A stretch of DNA of 64,000 nucleotides, taken from the NCBI GenBank assembly GCA_963678705.1, contig OY783213.1, positions 13,458,451 through 13,522,450 of the forward strand. The letters are read 5' to 3'. Of the stretch, positions 46,286-58,200 are shown piece after piece (position 1 is the first letter of the stretch; the number at the start of each line of letters is the position of its first letter). This stretch comes from Panorpa germanica. Taxonomy: Eukaryota; Arthropoda; Insecta; Mecoptera; Panorpidae. Under the pieces are notes generated by a model. The model saw only the letters and a program-made list of their open reading frames with translations. It was not told the origin of the DNA and did not search any database. The position numbers and the translations under genes are program-made.

Positions 46286-46503
46286 TATAGTTCAAATATG
46301 GAGAATTCGGTGGTGACTCATGCTTAAAAGAGGTTATAAGAGACATATAAAAAAATCTACGATACGAATTTGATTACGATACGATTCCTATATACATTAG
46401 AAAGAAATTAATAAGACAGTTATTTTTCCCTTTTTATCCTATATTTATACGGCACAACTTATTTTAGCATGAGTCGCCGCCGAACTCTTATAATTTTAAC
46501 TAC
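46286..46503 (+). mobile_element. MITE family A, copy 3
   Basis: Left TATAGTTCAAATATGGAGAA, then TTCGGTGGTGACTCATGCTT and AAAAGAGGTTATAAGAG. Right GGCACAACTTATTTTAGCAT, GAGTCGCCGCCGAACTC and TTTTAACTACA. About 218 bp. Good preservation of both ends. Confidence 0.87.
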
Positions 46504-46662
46504 ACTAACCAAAATAAAAGACTGTACAATGTTAGAAATGACTCTAACTGTTAATTCTCTGGTTTAAATTCGCTAAGGAACTTCTATTCTTATATCTGTA
46601 CGGATAAGACAGTCTAATCTGACTTCTAAAACTTATATTCTCTTTAAATAATAAGTTCACCA

Positions 46663-46862
46663 GCGTGTTTGCAGTGTTATGGTGTCGTGGCCTCATTTCT
46701 GTGGGCTATGTCATCAGCCTAATAAACTTTTATAATTATGCGAGCACACATAATTAATTGAATGTTGATAACAATAAAAATATAGTGCTGGTCCGGAGAT
46801 AAAAACAGAAGACACAGCAAATTAGCATCAAGAATAAATGATTTCGAGCACTGTGCCGCCTG
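46663..46862 (-). mobile_element. Degraded SINE, relative of 18929-19197
   Basis: Shares TATGGTGTCGTGGCCTCAT, GTGGGCTA, GCCTAATAA and TGGTCCGG with the intact SINE, in the same orientation. The B box is mutated (the GGTTCGATCCC part now reads TTTTTATCTCC on the minus strand), and no target duplication is evident. An older copy. Confidence 0.75.
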
Positions 46863-46940
46863 GACACCCTATATTTGATTGTATGTGGGCCAATATGTGA
46901 TCTACGTTTTATTAATACTTTCGAATATACCTTTTTCTAG

Positions 46941-47163
46941 TTCAACGTAGCTTTTCCAAGGGTCAATATAGTTGTTAGCAAGTTGTCAATAATCGCATAA
47001 GGTCTTATCCTATCCTGAAGAGATTTTCTGAATTGATGAAATGACTTTAACCCTCCACTATATGTGCCTGTAAAGCTCACCATTAAACTACAGGGGGATG
47101 AAGCAAAGGATTTCGAAGAACTCCTGGAATATGTGATAGCCAACAACAAGTATATCTACAGGT
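46941..47163 (+). pseudogene. Unidentified exon-like coding fragment
   Basis: After a good acceptor-like site (CTTTTTCTAG at 46931-46940), broken frames follow. The final one reads VPVKLTIKLQGDEAKDFEEL and continues LEYVIANNKYIYR up to AG|GTTTGA, a possible donor. Composition is less AT-rich than the surroundings. Stops and a frameshift separate the pieces, and I recognise no family. A frame on the minus strand (46937-47149) covers the same bases and cannot be excluded. Confidence 0.25.
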
Positions 47164-48183
47164 TTGATATTATTCTGAACAAACCACATCAACAAAGCGA
47201 GAGAAGCTTAAATTGTTGCGAATAATTATTATTTTCTTTAATAATTATTACTTTGTACTACGTGGTAAATGCTAGTTTATTATAAAATTAACTTTAATTA
47301 TTTTATATTGACTTCTTGTGCAGTTTACCTATTTGTAATCTATAATTGCTGTGATCTCGGGTAATTTGTGAGTGATGACAGTCGGAGTTCCATCCAAGAA
47401 GAAAGTGAAGGTGAAGGAGTGGTTTTTACCATTAAAAACGCAGTTAATTCACATGCTTACATTGTATTGAAAATTACAAAGTAGTGCCACTAAAACCACT
47501 GTAACTTGCAAACGAATCGTCGGAATGTCATGAAATTTTGACACATATTGTTTGAAGGTTGTTACTATCTATAAAGCATCCTATATCATCCTATAAATTT
47601 ATTGAGTAATAGTTTATACCCAACCAATTATTATTATAATTAATATATTCTTAAAAGATTTTTCAATGTCTCTTGCGTTTATTTAATAATAATGTAACAG
47701 AACTATGTTAAACATAGGTAAATAACAAAATGTAACGTTAGGTAATATATATTACTTTGAATTTTGTATGTGTTTTGTTTTGATAGAGGTTTCTGTGTTG
47801 AAGAAATAAACAAATTAACTGAAAATTAGAAATTAGAAGAAATAAAACCAACAGTTTTTATATTTTCATTCAGAACTTATATTATTTAATAAATATATAT
47901 TAATAATTTATATTTTACGTTTACATATAATGTATTTTACAGTAACGCAGCATTTGCATAAAAACGGTGATGATACAATGTTTGATAAATAAAATAAAAA
48001 ATACAATAATTTACTATTCATTTAAAAAGTCTACTAACAAAAGTTTCTACAGTAATCTACAAATGTAACAAAAGAAAACCTACTTTAAATGAAGAAAGTT
48101 TTGTGGTAAAATAAACATTAAAATATAAACTTATCAAGCGTAAGACGTTTCCCATAGATCTGGATTTAATGTAACCATTATGT
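47164..48183. other. Intergenic, nothing recognised
   Basis: AT-rich spacer downstream of the myosuppressin gene. No gene seen. Confidence 0.5.
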
Positions 48184-48273
48184 TTTATTTAAAAAATATT
48201 TAGATAAACAAAATGGCGATTAAATCATAAAACGTAATTTTGTTAAATATATTTGATAGATTCAATGTTTAAT

Positions 48274-49754
48274 TTAACGCCGACGTCCAAATCTGAGGAA
48301 AACGTGATCGACGTCTTGTCGCTTGACTCCGGTATCCATGAGGTCGTGGTTTTGATAGAGAGCTGGAACAAAACATATGTGAGAAACAGCCTATCTCATT
48401 ACAAGAAACTTTGAATCAACATTAACAGAACATTGTGTATCTATAATTATTTTCGTAACAAACCCTGCAGCTTCAAACATCAGTAACAACTTAATTTCAA
48501 AAGTTTTAACGCAAGAGCAGTGACGTCGATTAGGTAGCAAAGAATTTAACGATACTTTCCTAACAAGTTCAAAAATGTATTAGAAAATATGTCTGTGGGT
48601 CGGAGGCAAGTATGGAAAGACTATACTATATAGAAAAGTCATGCCGATGTAATCGATCGTTCTTCATCAGTTCTTTTTGAAAGTTAGCTTTATTGTACAC
48701 ATGAAACTGAAGATAAGGTCACTAATAAGACAATCTTCATTCATGTATGTGTACGAAATGCGAAACACAAGTAAATCTGTGTAAATGCGATATTTGAAAT
48801 GTAATAAAATGAAACGAGTTGAATGAAAATTGAATTATTAGAAATACGATTTTTTGTTTATTATCTAGTATAATCGTTTGTTATCATATCTTTTCAGTTA
48901 CAAATTATCAGCTATTTGTATATTCTAGAATTATTGTCTGAGCAAATAGTTTAAACTCTGATTATACATTTTAAATTAATCAAACACGTAGTAGCACTTT
49001 CAAGAAAGATTGCAATTGTAATTAGAAATATAATTAAAGATATTAATGATAAAAATTGAATAAAGTAAATTACACAATCGTGATGATTAGATAAGTAATC
49101 AAAGTTAGCAACAGATATGACAAAAATGGCATTTTTTTTTGTATTTTCCTTATAGAGAATGACATATTTTTATGAATACTTTTTGTGGTGGAGCTTGCCT
49201 AGTACAAAGTATTTTTAATTGATCTTGTTTGTTTCTATTATTACTCTAAACATTACTTTTATTTTTGTCGTATACACATGTTTGTAATAAGTAGTTGTGG
49301 TGCCCCTGTGATACATACCATCGCAATCAAACCGACGCCACTGTGTACGCATTAAACAACGCAATAGTAAAGAGAATTTGTTCCTCGAGGCGAAAGTAAT
49401 GTTAATGCATATATTACATGGTGTAATTTACATCACATGTACTTATAATGTAATATAGATGTTAATAGAGTTGTATAATAATAATCAGAAGATATTGTTG
49501 AATGTTTCAAAGATGTTTAGATTAATTAAAACTTATTAGATGTTACCTTTCTCGTCAAGGTAGGCTTCCATGGCGCTGGAAAGTTCGTAGATTGTTGATA
49601 ATGCTGCACAGACTTTTCTGATACGTTGTGGAACATCCTCCAAGAAGCCGGAGCACTGTGGAGGAGTTGGCATGGCGTGTGTTTCTGAAGCCACAGAGCT
49701 GAGGAGAGCGATGGCAACAACTCCGCACAGAAGAACAAATGTTTGGGATTGCAT
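48274..49754 (-). CDS. Ms: Myosuppressin neuropeptide precursor (two coding exons, 98 residues)
   Basis: Secreted FMRFamide-related neuropeptide precursor; in insects the amidated decapeptide inhibits visceral muscle through a G-protein-coupled receptor. Exon 49754-49547 encodes [20 protein letters not shown] (signal peptide, cleavage expected before or near [10 protein letters not shown]) and the conserved spacer [15 protein letters not shown]. It ends GAGAAAG|GTAACA. The intron is 1,184 bp. Exon 48362-48274 opens ATTTCCAG-type (TTTGTTCCAG|CT), joins in frame as Ala-Leu-Tyr, and carries [17 protein letters not shown] and stop. KR releases the peptide, the N-terminal Gln can cyclise, Gly supplies the amide, and RRR is removed. 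The ATG lies 8 nt after a splice acceptor (TTGTTACAG| at 49762-49763), so a non-coding first exon lies further upstream, unseen. A polyadenylation signal is at 48184-48189 (complement). Confidence 0.96.
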
Positions 49755-49761
49755 GATTTTG

Positions 49762-50652
49762 CTGTAACAAAATATAACTTGATATGTAACAAATTCTTGA
49801 CTAGCTAGAATTAACTATAGAAAATATAGTAATATTCATTTTCAACTTATTTTTGCGGTTCCAACTCATTAAAAGTCAGTGGAAGAAAGCTTAAAACGTA
49901 GATACGTTATTCATCTAACTAATTGCAGCTTTAGATTTTGATTCGCGTTTATAGTTACTTACATAAAACGATTTAAACATAAAAAACATGGTTTTTTTGA
50001 TAATATTCAACCTGCTGTATAGTTTTGCCAACAATATTTCGCGAGAAAAAATGGCTTAAATTAAATAAATTAGGTTCTAATAAGTTAATATTTGATCCGC
50101 CAAAGTAATAATGATTAGTTTTAAGGTGAATTGAACCAGAAATTCGAACCCAAGCTTTCCTTTATTTATTCTGGTGTTACTGATCATCATTTAGTCGCCT
50201 CAAGTGTCAGCTTCGGTTGACAAAGACCCTTGCTGATTTCCGTATTTGCGGAAAGTCAGTATCAATATAACTAACTGTCTGTTTGCTTACGTTTATAGAG
50301 GTCACATGAGTCAACTATTGGTAATTAAACATTATATTTGACTAGTACCGCGTTATATTTTCATGGTGCCTCGGGGAAATTAGAATTTAGAGACTCCTGG
50401 ATTCTAATTTCGATAATTTCAATACGCAGTGTCAAAGATAAATGTGTCACCTTAATTCTCTATAATTATCAATAGACGGCCATTGTCTGATTCTATGCCA
50501 TCTAATATTAAAGAATGTATTTGACGATGACAGAGCAAACATTAAACCTTAATTAGAAATACCAAGGTTTTATGTGGGTCAGACTAAAATTAGTAGTAAA
50601 GTTTGTAGAGTAAAGACGTGTTTTGTAACTACTGAATATTAAATTATTACAG
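49762..50652. other. Upstream intron or flank of the myosuppressin gene
   Basis: The acceptor at 49762-49763 (minus strand) implies that transcription starts further right. No first exon can be pinpointed. A B-box-like GGGTTCGAA (complement near 50140) is not part of a foldable tRNA. Confidence 0.45.
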
Positions 50653-50823
50653 ATATAGTTTCAATTACGAGAGTTCACGGTTAAAACAGGTTGTGACGTA
50701 CAAATTATGTGGAGGCATAATTTTATAATGTATATTGTAACTAATAAGATAAAATTCACAATCGGCTCTTATAACCTCTTTTAAGCATAAATCACCGCCA
50801 AACTCTCGTAATTTGAACTATAT
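50653..50823 (-). mobile_element. MITE family A, copy 4 (inverted)
   Basis: Ends TATAGTTTCAATTACGAGAG and CTCTCGTAATTTGAACTATA. The block CTTATAACCTCTTTTAAGCA, which is on the left in the other three copies, is on the right here, so this copy is inverted. About 171 bp, internally diverged. Confidence 0.83.
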
Positions 50824-51349
50824 ATATTTGAATGCCTTAAACATTCTAAAGAATGCAGAGAATAATGAAAAATGTGTTGAATATGTAATATTTTAATTAA
50901 AGCTACTGACGCACTAATTCCCCTTTTGTTCATTTTATTAGCATTTCATTACTAAACCAGAGATAGAGTGATAACAGAGTAACTTTATTTTCCTATGGAT
51001 TTATTCTAAAAGTAAAAACAAAATAGAAAGATTTTGGTTTAGTGCATAAATTATAAAATATTAGTAATATAATTATAAAATTTATTCCGTTTATTAATAA
51101 AAGGGTTTACGCAAATTAAAGAGTAACAGTGTTATTTTCTTAATTGTTTTATTCGTAGACTACATAGTAAATATATTCCAGAACCTGCCTAGTTGCTCTA
51201 CTAAAAGTCACACAGTTTATCTGTTACGCATTAGTGTATTCCCGTTTGTTTTGTTACTGACAAAAGTTATTTGAGAGTAGGGTACAAGAGTAGTTTCATT
51301 TACAAACATCAGAGGAGAATGTGTGTAATAAGATTCCATTCCATTGGTA
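50824..51349. other. Intergenic or intronic, nothing recognised
   Basis: AT-rich; no gene or RNA gene seen. Confidence 0.45.
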
Positions 51350-51585
51350 AACTATATAATAAACTAATTAATGATCTATTTATAAAGAAAGCTTGAACAT
51401 TTATCTGACTCTTAATGTTTATATGGTTTAAATATCTTAATCGTGTGCAAAGTTATTAACGTTTTAATATTTGAAAACATAGAGTACAAAATTGCAAATC
51501 GATTGTCATTTTAGTACACTGTTGCCATCTATATCTAACTATATAACCATGAAGTAATGTTTCAACTTAACGAACTTGTATGAAA
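51350..51585 (-). repeat. Dispersed repeat, inverted partner at 8188-8422
   Basis: Reverse-complement copy of 8188-8422 with shared blocks such as AAAGCTTGAACATTTATCTG, ATCGTGTGCAAAGTTATTAA and CCATGAAGTAATGTTTCAAC. Non-coding. Confidence 0.75.
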
Positions 51586-52280
51586 CACTTGATTTAACAA
51601 ACTGATTGAGAATATACACTTTTATATAAAATTTGCGTAGAAATAAAAACTTAGTAACATGAAAACTCTTAATATAATTCGACTTTACATATCTAAGCAA
51701 TAATAGGTTTAACTATATATATAAGTATACAATTATTTTTATTCAACCACTATTAAATGAAATGAGAGTTGATTTCTCCATTTATTTTTACTTAACTTAC
51801 AATAGCCGAGAATGTTTTGCATTGTACCTTTTACTGAGATTAAATAGGGTATTTTGCTAGTTAACTATTTGCGGTAAATACGTTTTGATCAAAGAAGATA
51901 ATCATACTGGTTAGAGGTATAAAATGTTATAGGTACCGTAGTACTATTATATAAATATTGCCCAAGAATGGGGGAGGAGTATATTTACTTCAATATTAGT
52001 TTTCTGATTTCATTAAAATGCAATCAAAGTTTTATAAACTCTAGTTAATTAACAAGAGTTGGTATAAAACTTTTAAAGTTTAATAATTATCAGATTAAAA
52101 ATGATGTAGTTATAGGTAACACTCTTTTCTTTGTTTTCAAACCTAACCTGCAATGTAGTTGTAAATTATATTGTTAAAGAGATTCATAACTCAGGGATTG
52201 AAATCAGATTAAAAATTAATTAGTAGTCTATTAATTAATTAGTAATTATAACAAAATAAAAAATATTTATTAGACAACAT
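51586..52280. other. Intergenic, nothing recognised
   Basis: AT-rich; no gene seen. Confidence 0.45.
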
Positions 52281-52354
52281 AGGCCCCGACGAGATTCGAA
52301 CTCGTGATCTCCTGTTTACTAGACAGGCGCTTTAACCAACTAAGCCACGGCGCC
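52281..52354 (-). tRNA. tRNA-Thr (anticodon AGT), second copy
   Basis: Base-for-base identical to 38745-38818 over all 74 nt while the flanks differ, and on the same strand. A and B boxes and all stems are present. Identity of the gene with unrelated flanks indicates either selection on both copies or gene conversion. Confidence 0.97.
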
Positions 52355-54035
52355 TTAAGGATGCTCCTTTTAAAAATAGATTTCGTAAAAAGGACTAGTT
52401 GAATAATAATTTGAAGAGCAGTGGTGTCTAAATACGGGCTTATGGGCTGTATACGGACTACACAATGAAATTACTAATGCACTCTAGCTGTAGTTAGTGT
52501 TTGATAAAGACTGTAATTTTTAAGATAAGTGTACTACTACTAAAAGTTACTATTAAAGTTCATTTTTACTTAAAATCCCATCTGAAACTAATTGTTACGC
52601 TAAACAAACTTATAAGCCTCTGTGTAATTATATAATAAGGTTAAAGATTAGGCACAAAACACCCTACATAAATAATAAAGGGTTACATTTACTTGAATGA
52701 ACCCTTAAATGTCAAGGGAAGTAGTAAAAAGTGTTTTACGCATACAGAACGTTTAACACGGTCACCTATCTATCTTCACAAACACTACCGTCTCATTTTT
52801 ATCATGCTGTTTCATCTCACTTAGTAGGTAATATAATATGTAAGGTGAGATAGCATGAGTGTTAATGAGATTTATTCAAGTTCCTTCGTAAAACGAGTCC
52901 TACAATTTGTATTGAAACGTTTCAGAATGTATTTCTAAGTGAGAATTATCTGTTTACACATATAGACGTTGTTTTCGTGACGATGTTTTTGTAAGCTTGT
53001 GTAACACTCCCCCCTACCCTCTCCTCTCGCTCCCATTGTCATAATATAAATGAGTAGTAATTCCTTTTGTATTATTCTGAAATATGCTGCTGAGTTAAAG
53101 TAATTAACAGCTTAGCTTACTTAAACAAGTCGAATTAAAGTATACAGTTGTAATTAAATTTTAATTAAAGTTTGTAAAATAACATAACCTAATTAAAAGT
53201 AGTGTAACTTTGTATTTCTAGTTATGTTAAATAAAAGCGATGTTTTGTTATAGAGATTAAGAAATTGCTTATAAAAATATACTATAGTTGCTTTATTTTT
53301 GTTGTGACAGATTTTATGAAATTTTAATAGTTGTGTTGTGTAGTCTCACTGTGTTTTAATAGTTCCATGTTGATTTGACTACGCGTCCCTTTAAATCGTC
53401 GTAATGAACTTAAGAAAGTTTCTTATTCCGAGTTCGCATTTGACTTTCGCACCTGTTAGAAGGTTTTCTTCTTCTTTTTATTATTTGTATAATTTTAATT
53501 TTCTGTTTACTTAACAAAATATTTCGTGTAAACAATGTTTGAACAGCTTATTAGTCAGTTTACTTCTGGTATTCCTGTTTTCCCGTTTTCTCAACAGGAT
53601 TTGCTATTTTCTTGAAAATGGAAACTTTACTGTTTATATAATTATAAAGTTTTCATGATAATTGTCAAGAAGTTAAACAACTGCGGTTGCTGTAAAATTT
53701 ACTCATAGTTTTAGTAATATAAACATTTTCTATTAAGTCTGTATAATCCTTGTTTAGATTAGTTACAGTATGTTTTGTAAGCTATATTTGTACAAATTGA
53801 GCCACAATTAGAGACTGAAAACGGTTTCTAAATAATGTCATTTACCGATAGTTTGACATAAAGTAAACCGGAAATGTATAATTGATTTTTAAAGACAGAA
53901 TAACATGAAGTTTAGGAATTGATCATTAAAAGAAAAAATTATCAAAAGTTTAAAAAATATTTGTAAAAGGCTTTTTACCGTTTTTCTATTATGGTACATG
54001 AAAATTAAACCGTTTTTTAATTGAAATGAAAATGT

Positions 54036-54037
<2 letters not shown>
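52355..54037. other. Intergenic; one small hairpin
   Basis: AT-rich with no gene. At 52804-52856, ATGCTGTTTCATCTCACTT faces AAGGTGAGATAGCAT, an imperfect stem with about 20 loop bases. Confidence 0.4.

Positions 54038-54082
<45 letters not shown>
54038..54082. repeat. (TA)n microsatellite
   Basis: About 45 bp of uninterrupted TA/AT dinucleotides. Confidence 0.95.
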
Positions 54083-54086
<4 letters not shown>

Positions 54087-54249
54087 TTATAATTAGTGCA
54101 AAGCTGAATTCATCGTATGTAATACATTTATGAAAAGCAACTATATGCGTCCTCGAATCCAATCTCGTGCATAATAAGCACTAACTCCCACGAGTAATAA
54201 GCTTCTCGATATAGAGGCGTTTGATTAAGATTGCAAATACAGGTACTGC

Positions 54250-54394
54250 CAGGACCGCATTTAGAGGTGTGGAGGGCCTGGAGCAACAAGGGAGAATAAA
54301 TTTTTTCCGTCAAGTCCTTCAAAACTGTATTTTATCTCTATTGTGGAGACCCCGGGGCAGTAGCCCCGCCTGCCCTACCTCAAATCCTGGCCTG
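54250..54394. mobile_element. hAT-like MITE
   Basis: The 145-bp unit starts CAGGACCGCATTTAGAGGTG and ends in the complement of CAGGCCAGGATTTGAGGTAG, resembling CAGGGCCGGATTTAG-type ends of hAT elements. The 8 bases before (GGTACTGC) and after (AATACTGC) agree at six positions, fitting the 8-bp target duplication of hAT transposition. The interior is GC-rich compared with the window and non-coding. Confidence 0.72.
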
Positions 54395-55058
54395 AATACT
54401 GCAACATATTTTAATTATAACCAAGTTCACAAGATATGAAACATGATTGTATATCAATTCAGTAATCCGTCTGCCCTGCTTGTTATATAATATCCAGATA
54501 TAGAAAATCAAGATACAGAATTGCATAACTCTTACTACTGTCCTACCAGAATCCAAACGAATCGTATCAGAATCGAATAATATTCGTACCTGATATAACA
54601 AACTTGTAACGTTTTAATATATTGTATTTCGCAAGTATATGCAGAAATGATTTATGTTTACCTACGTTTTGTTACCTTCTTCATTGACATTCTCTATAGA
54701 TTTGTTTAATACCTTTTGTGTGGGTTGAGTAGGAGTTAATATCCGGGAAATTAAAAAAAAGGTATAAAAGAATTATAAAGGATTTGAATATACTTTGTTA
54801 CGGCGTATCCATAGCATATTTAATCCTTTATAATTAATATTTTTAAGGTAACATTGTGACGTAATTTATAAGCATGAGTATTAAATAATATAAAGTTTTT
54901 CTACTATCTCCAATGTCTTTTCTATGATGAGTATTTTTATTTGTTAGGTATATAATAAATTTGTAAATAAATTATTTGCTTCTGATGTATTATTGATTAA
55001 TCCCGACTATGTATAAGCTAAATATGTTTATTTATTATCTTTACCTCAAACGTATCTT
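54395..55058. other. Intergenic, nothing recognised
   Basis: AT-rich; no gene seen. Confidence 0.45.
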
Positions 55059-55262
55059 GAATTACGCGGTTATTCGAATTCGAATAACTCGAATTGCTGT
55101 AAGTCGGAAAGCAATAGTTTTCGAATTTTACAAACTAGAGTAGTAAATAATTAATAGCGGCTTTGTGTTTTATTAAAGATTTTCAAATATTGATTAGTTT
55201 CTGAGAATCCGCGTATATCTAAAACCGCGTAACTCGAATCCGCGAAAGTCGAGAACTCACTG
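55059..55262. mobile_element. pogo/Tigger-like fragment
   Basis: The right end, read inward on the minus strand, is CAGTGAGTTCTCGACTTTCG, then CGGATTCGAGTTACGCGG, with TA next to it. Such CAGT-ended, CG-containing termini are seen in pogo/Tigger transposons. The left side has related words (GAATTACGCGGTTATTCGAA) but lacks the terminal CAGTGAG, so the left end is lost or diverged. No transposase. Confidence 0.5.
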
Positions 55263-58200
55263 TATTTTTTTATTTACGGTGCTCAGTGCCGATCTAAAGA
55301 TAAAGTAAGTAGAGTATTCATTTACGCGTTTATTTAGAAGACAACGTCAAAATATATTGAAATAATGAACAGTGATAGCTGGTTTGTGTAAAGCCGACTC
55401 AAGTTGTACTGAGAATATATAATATTAATCGATGTGCCGAAATTCAATACCAATTCGAAATCATTAAACGTAAAAGAGAATAAAACTTTCTCTCGACTTT
55501 CAGCGGTGTGCATGTTTGTAGATGATATTTGTACCTTGAAATTAAATACTACAATTACATATATAGTGTATTTTTTGTGTTGTATTCATAGCTAAACAAA
55601 AAACAACAAATCTGTAAAATACAGTGTAAAAATTAATCATTGTTTAATTTGATTACAATCATTACAATCATGATCGTCATGATAATTTGGTGATTGATTA
55701 TTAAACAATACATAACTATATTTGTTAGTAATAGAACAAGGTGTAGTAAATAAATAATAATATACTATAATCGTCTACCTTACTATAAAAAAGCAAAGAA
55801 ATGGCATAAAACAAATATGAAAACTTATAAACGAAATGTCAAAATGATAGTAAAGTTCATTTCCGCTTACTGTCGTTTATTGACACTTCCCTTATTGTTT
55901 TAAGCTTCTAACGTCATCAGCGCTATACACAATGTAAACAGGATTTAGATTGAATCCTAAGCCTAAAACCGAGGAAAGATATCCCACGTTCAATAGATTT
56001 AAGTATATTATATTCTCATATCATAAAAGCAGCGCCCTTCTCGCCTTTGCTTCTTAATCTGAGAATTATACCAACTTGAACGCTCAAATTATCTCTATTC
56101 TATTACCTTTATTTAAATAAGAATACGTGTTTCAATAATGTATTGAATTTTTATAGGAAACTGATTGAATTAATTGGAAATTAAAAGAAACTGTGCTTTA
56201 AAGAAAGTGAAATAAGTTAGTATCTGAAGTCTGTGTATTTATAAAGTTTGAAGAAATATGCTGGCGATTTATCGTGTCGCCCTGAACGCTACTGAGCGAT
56301 TGCTGCCAACTTAACATGTTAAGTAATTTTTTTAATCAAGAATATTTGTCGCTATTTTTGTTTAGCACTTACCAATCCAAAGCAAATAAAGGAAATGCAG
56401 AAATATGTATTAAACAATACTGCAGGATGATAAAAACAAAATCGTGCAGATTCTCAGGTGAACTAACGGCGTTTTATCAACAGTTGCTCAACTATTAAGT
56501 GTTCTGAACGTACCCAAAATCAACTGTCAAAGTGACACATGTAAAAATGGCGGTAAATTTGAAATAATCAGCTCCTTGTGTATACTTTTAAAAAGAGATA
56601 TGATAAATAGAGTTTCAAAAATAAAGTTACACAGATAAAAATAATTAAAATATAATCCAGCGTTGACTATACCTGCTATAAATAAATAATTACACAAAAT
56701 CTTCAGATCTTATATCAAAAAAGAATCCCGAAATAATTGTATATGTATAAAGTAACTAATGATTGATATTTTTTAAAACGCGCTCAATTAGTTACATTTG
56801 TGTATCTTTCTACTTCATTTACCAGTTAGGGCGAGTGCAGGAAGAAGGGGGGGGAGGTATGGGAAAGTTCTTTGATAAGTATCAGTTACGTTTATTTTGT
56901 TTCATTAAAAATATATTTAAAACCTCATTAATGGTGTATAAAAAGAAGAAAAAAAAAACTTGACCCGTAAAATTAATCATTTAGCTGTTTCCTCAGCCTC
57001 TTAACTAATGTAGCACCACTTTAGAAAGTTTACAGCCCTTAGTTGAAGCCTATTAAACTCTAAGATTCACCCTCCTGAATAGCTGAACGACTACAGGGGA
57101 TGGTGAAGTGTTTTTGGCATTAACGATTTTAAAAGCAGACAAGGAAATATCTTGTTTTAATTAAAATCTTTAAACAATGTTTATATATGATTGATACTAT
57201 GAAGAAGAAGAAGAGGATACTATGAATTAGAATCTGAATACGGTAACGACGTAATCACTGTTGGAGAGAAGTGAGGGGGTTGAGATTATATTACAAAGGG
57301 ATGCACATATTGGATTTAATGTAAAAACGGAAAAACTTAAATGTTTTAATATTATATAATAATTAGTGGAACATTGATTTTATGACGTCAGTATTGACGG
57401 TGTTTTAAAAGCTTTTCGACTTACGTTTGACATGCCATTATATTTGGGTTTAGGTATTAAAGCTTTCTTAAAATTTAAACACGCTTTGGAATTGGCCTAT
57501 AGCATATAGCTTAATGTGACTAACAAGAAAGTCACATTGATCAACAAATCTATATAAATCAAAATTAAATGCTGTGATTTGGAAAGAAAAATTTTAAAAC
57601 TTGCCCGGAAGACTATGAAAAAAATTAAAGTGCTTTTTATTATGAGATTTTTAAGACTAATATGTGCGCAAATGTAGCTGATTATCAAATTGTGAATCAA
57701 GCTCATAGTGACGAAAAATTGATTTAATTGTTTTCTTAGGTTGAGTTGTGTAAAAAGTAATTGAAATTTGGACAGGACAATAATATATTTAACATTAAAA
57801 TGCAATCTTTTGACCCTATTTATATATTTCCTAAAATAAACCTGCGATGAATTAAATTTACGCTTTCCCAAGATGCCCAGATTTATATTTAAATAAATTT
57901 TGATTTGCGGTTAGAGCAAGTGAATACTGCTTGATTTATTTTATGTAATATCTTATGGAAGTAAAACTCAAAATACTGCAAAAGCTGGGGTAACGATATA
58001 ACCACTACTTTAATAAAATATATTTCAATAAATATAATATCAGAGCAACCCTTAGAGAATTGGGTTTGCCTTTTGCTGTATTTATTTACTGACCCATTGT
58101 TCATTCGCCCTTGCGGACTAGCCTAACGCAGGCTTAAAGTAAGAAAAGCTGCAAAATGTAAATGATGAGGTCGACGTCGTGTTGAATTCGTTTAGACCTT

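Noticed and set aside
49526..49792. Two alternative minus-strand frames overlapping the myosuppressin first coding exon
   Set aside because: Only the frame starting at 49754 has a signal peptide and the conserved PQRIRKVC segment and splices in frame to the mature peptide.
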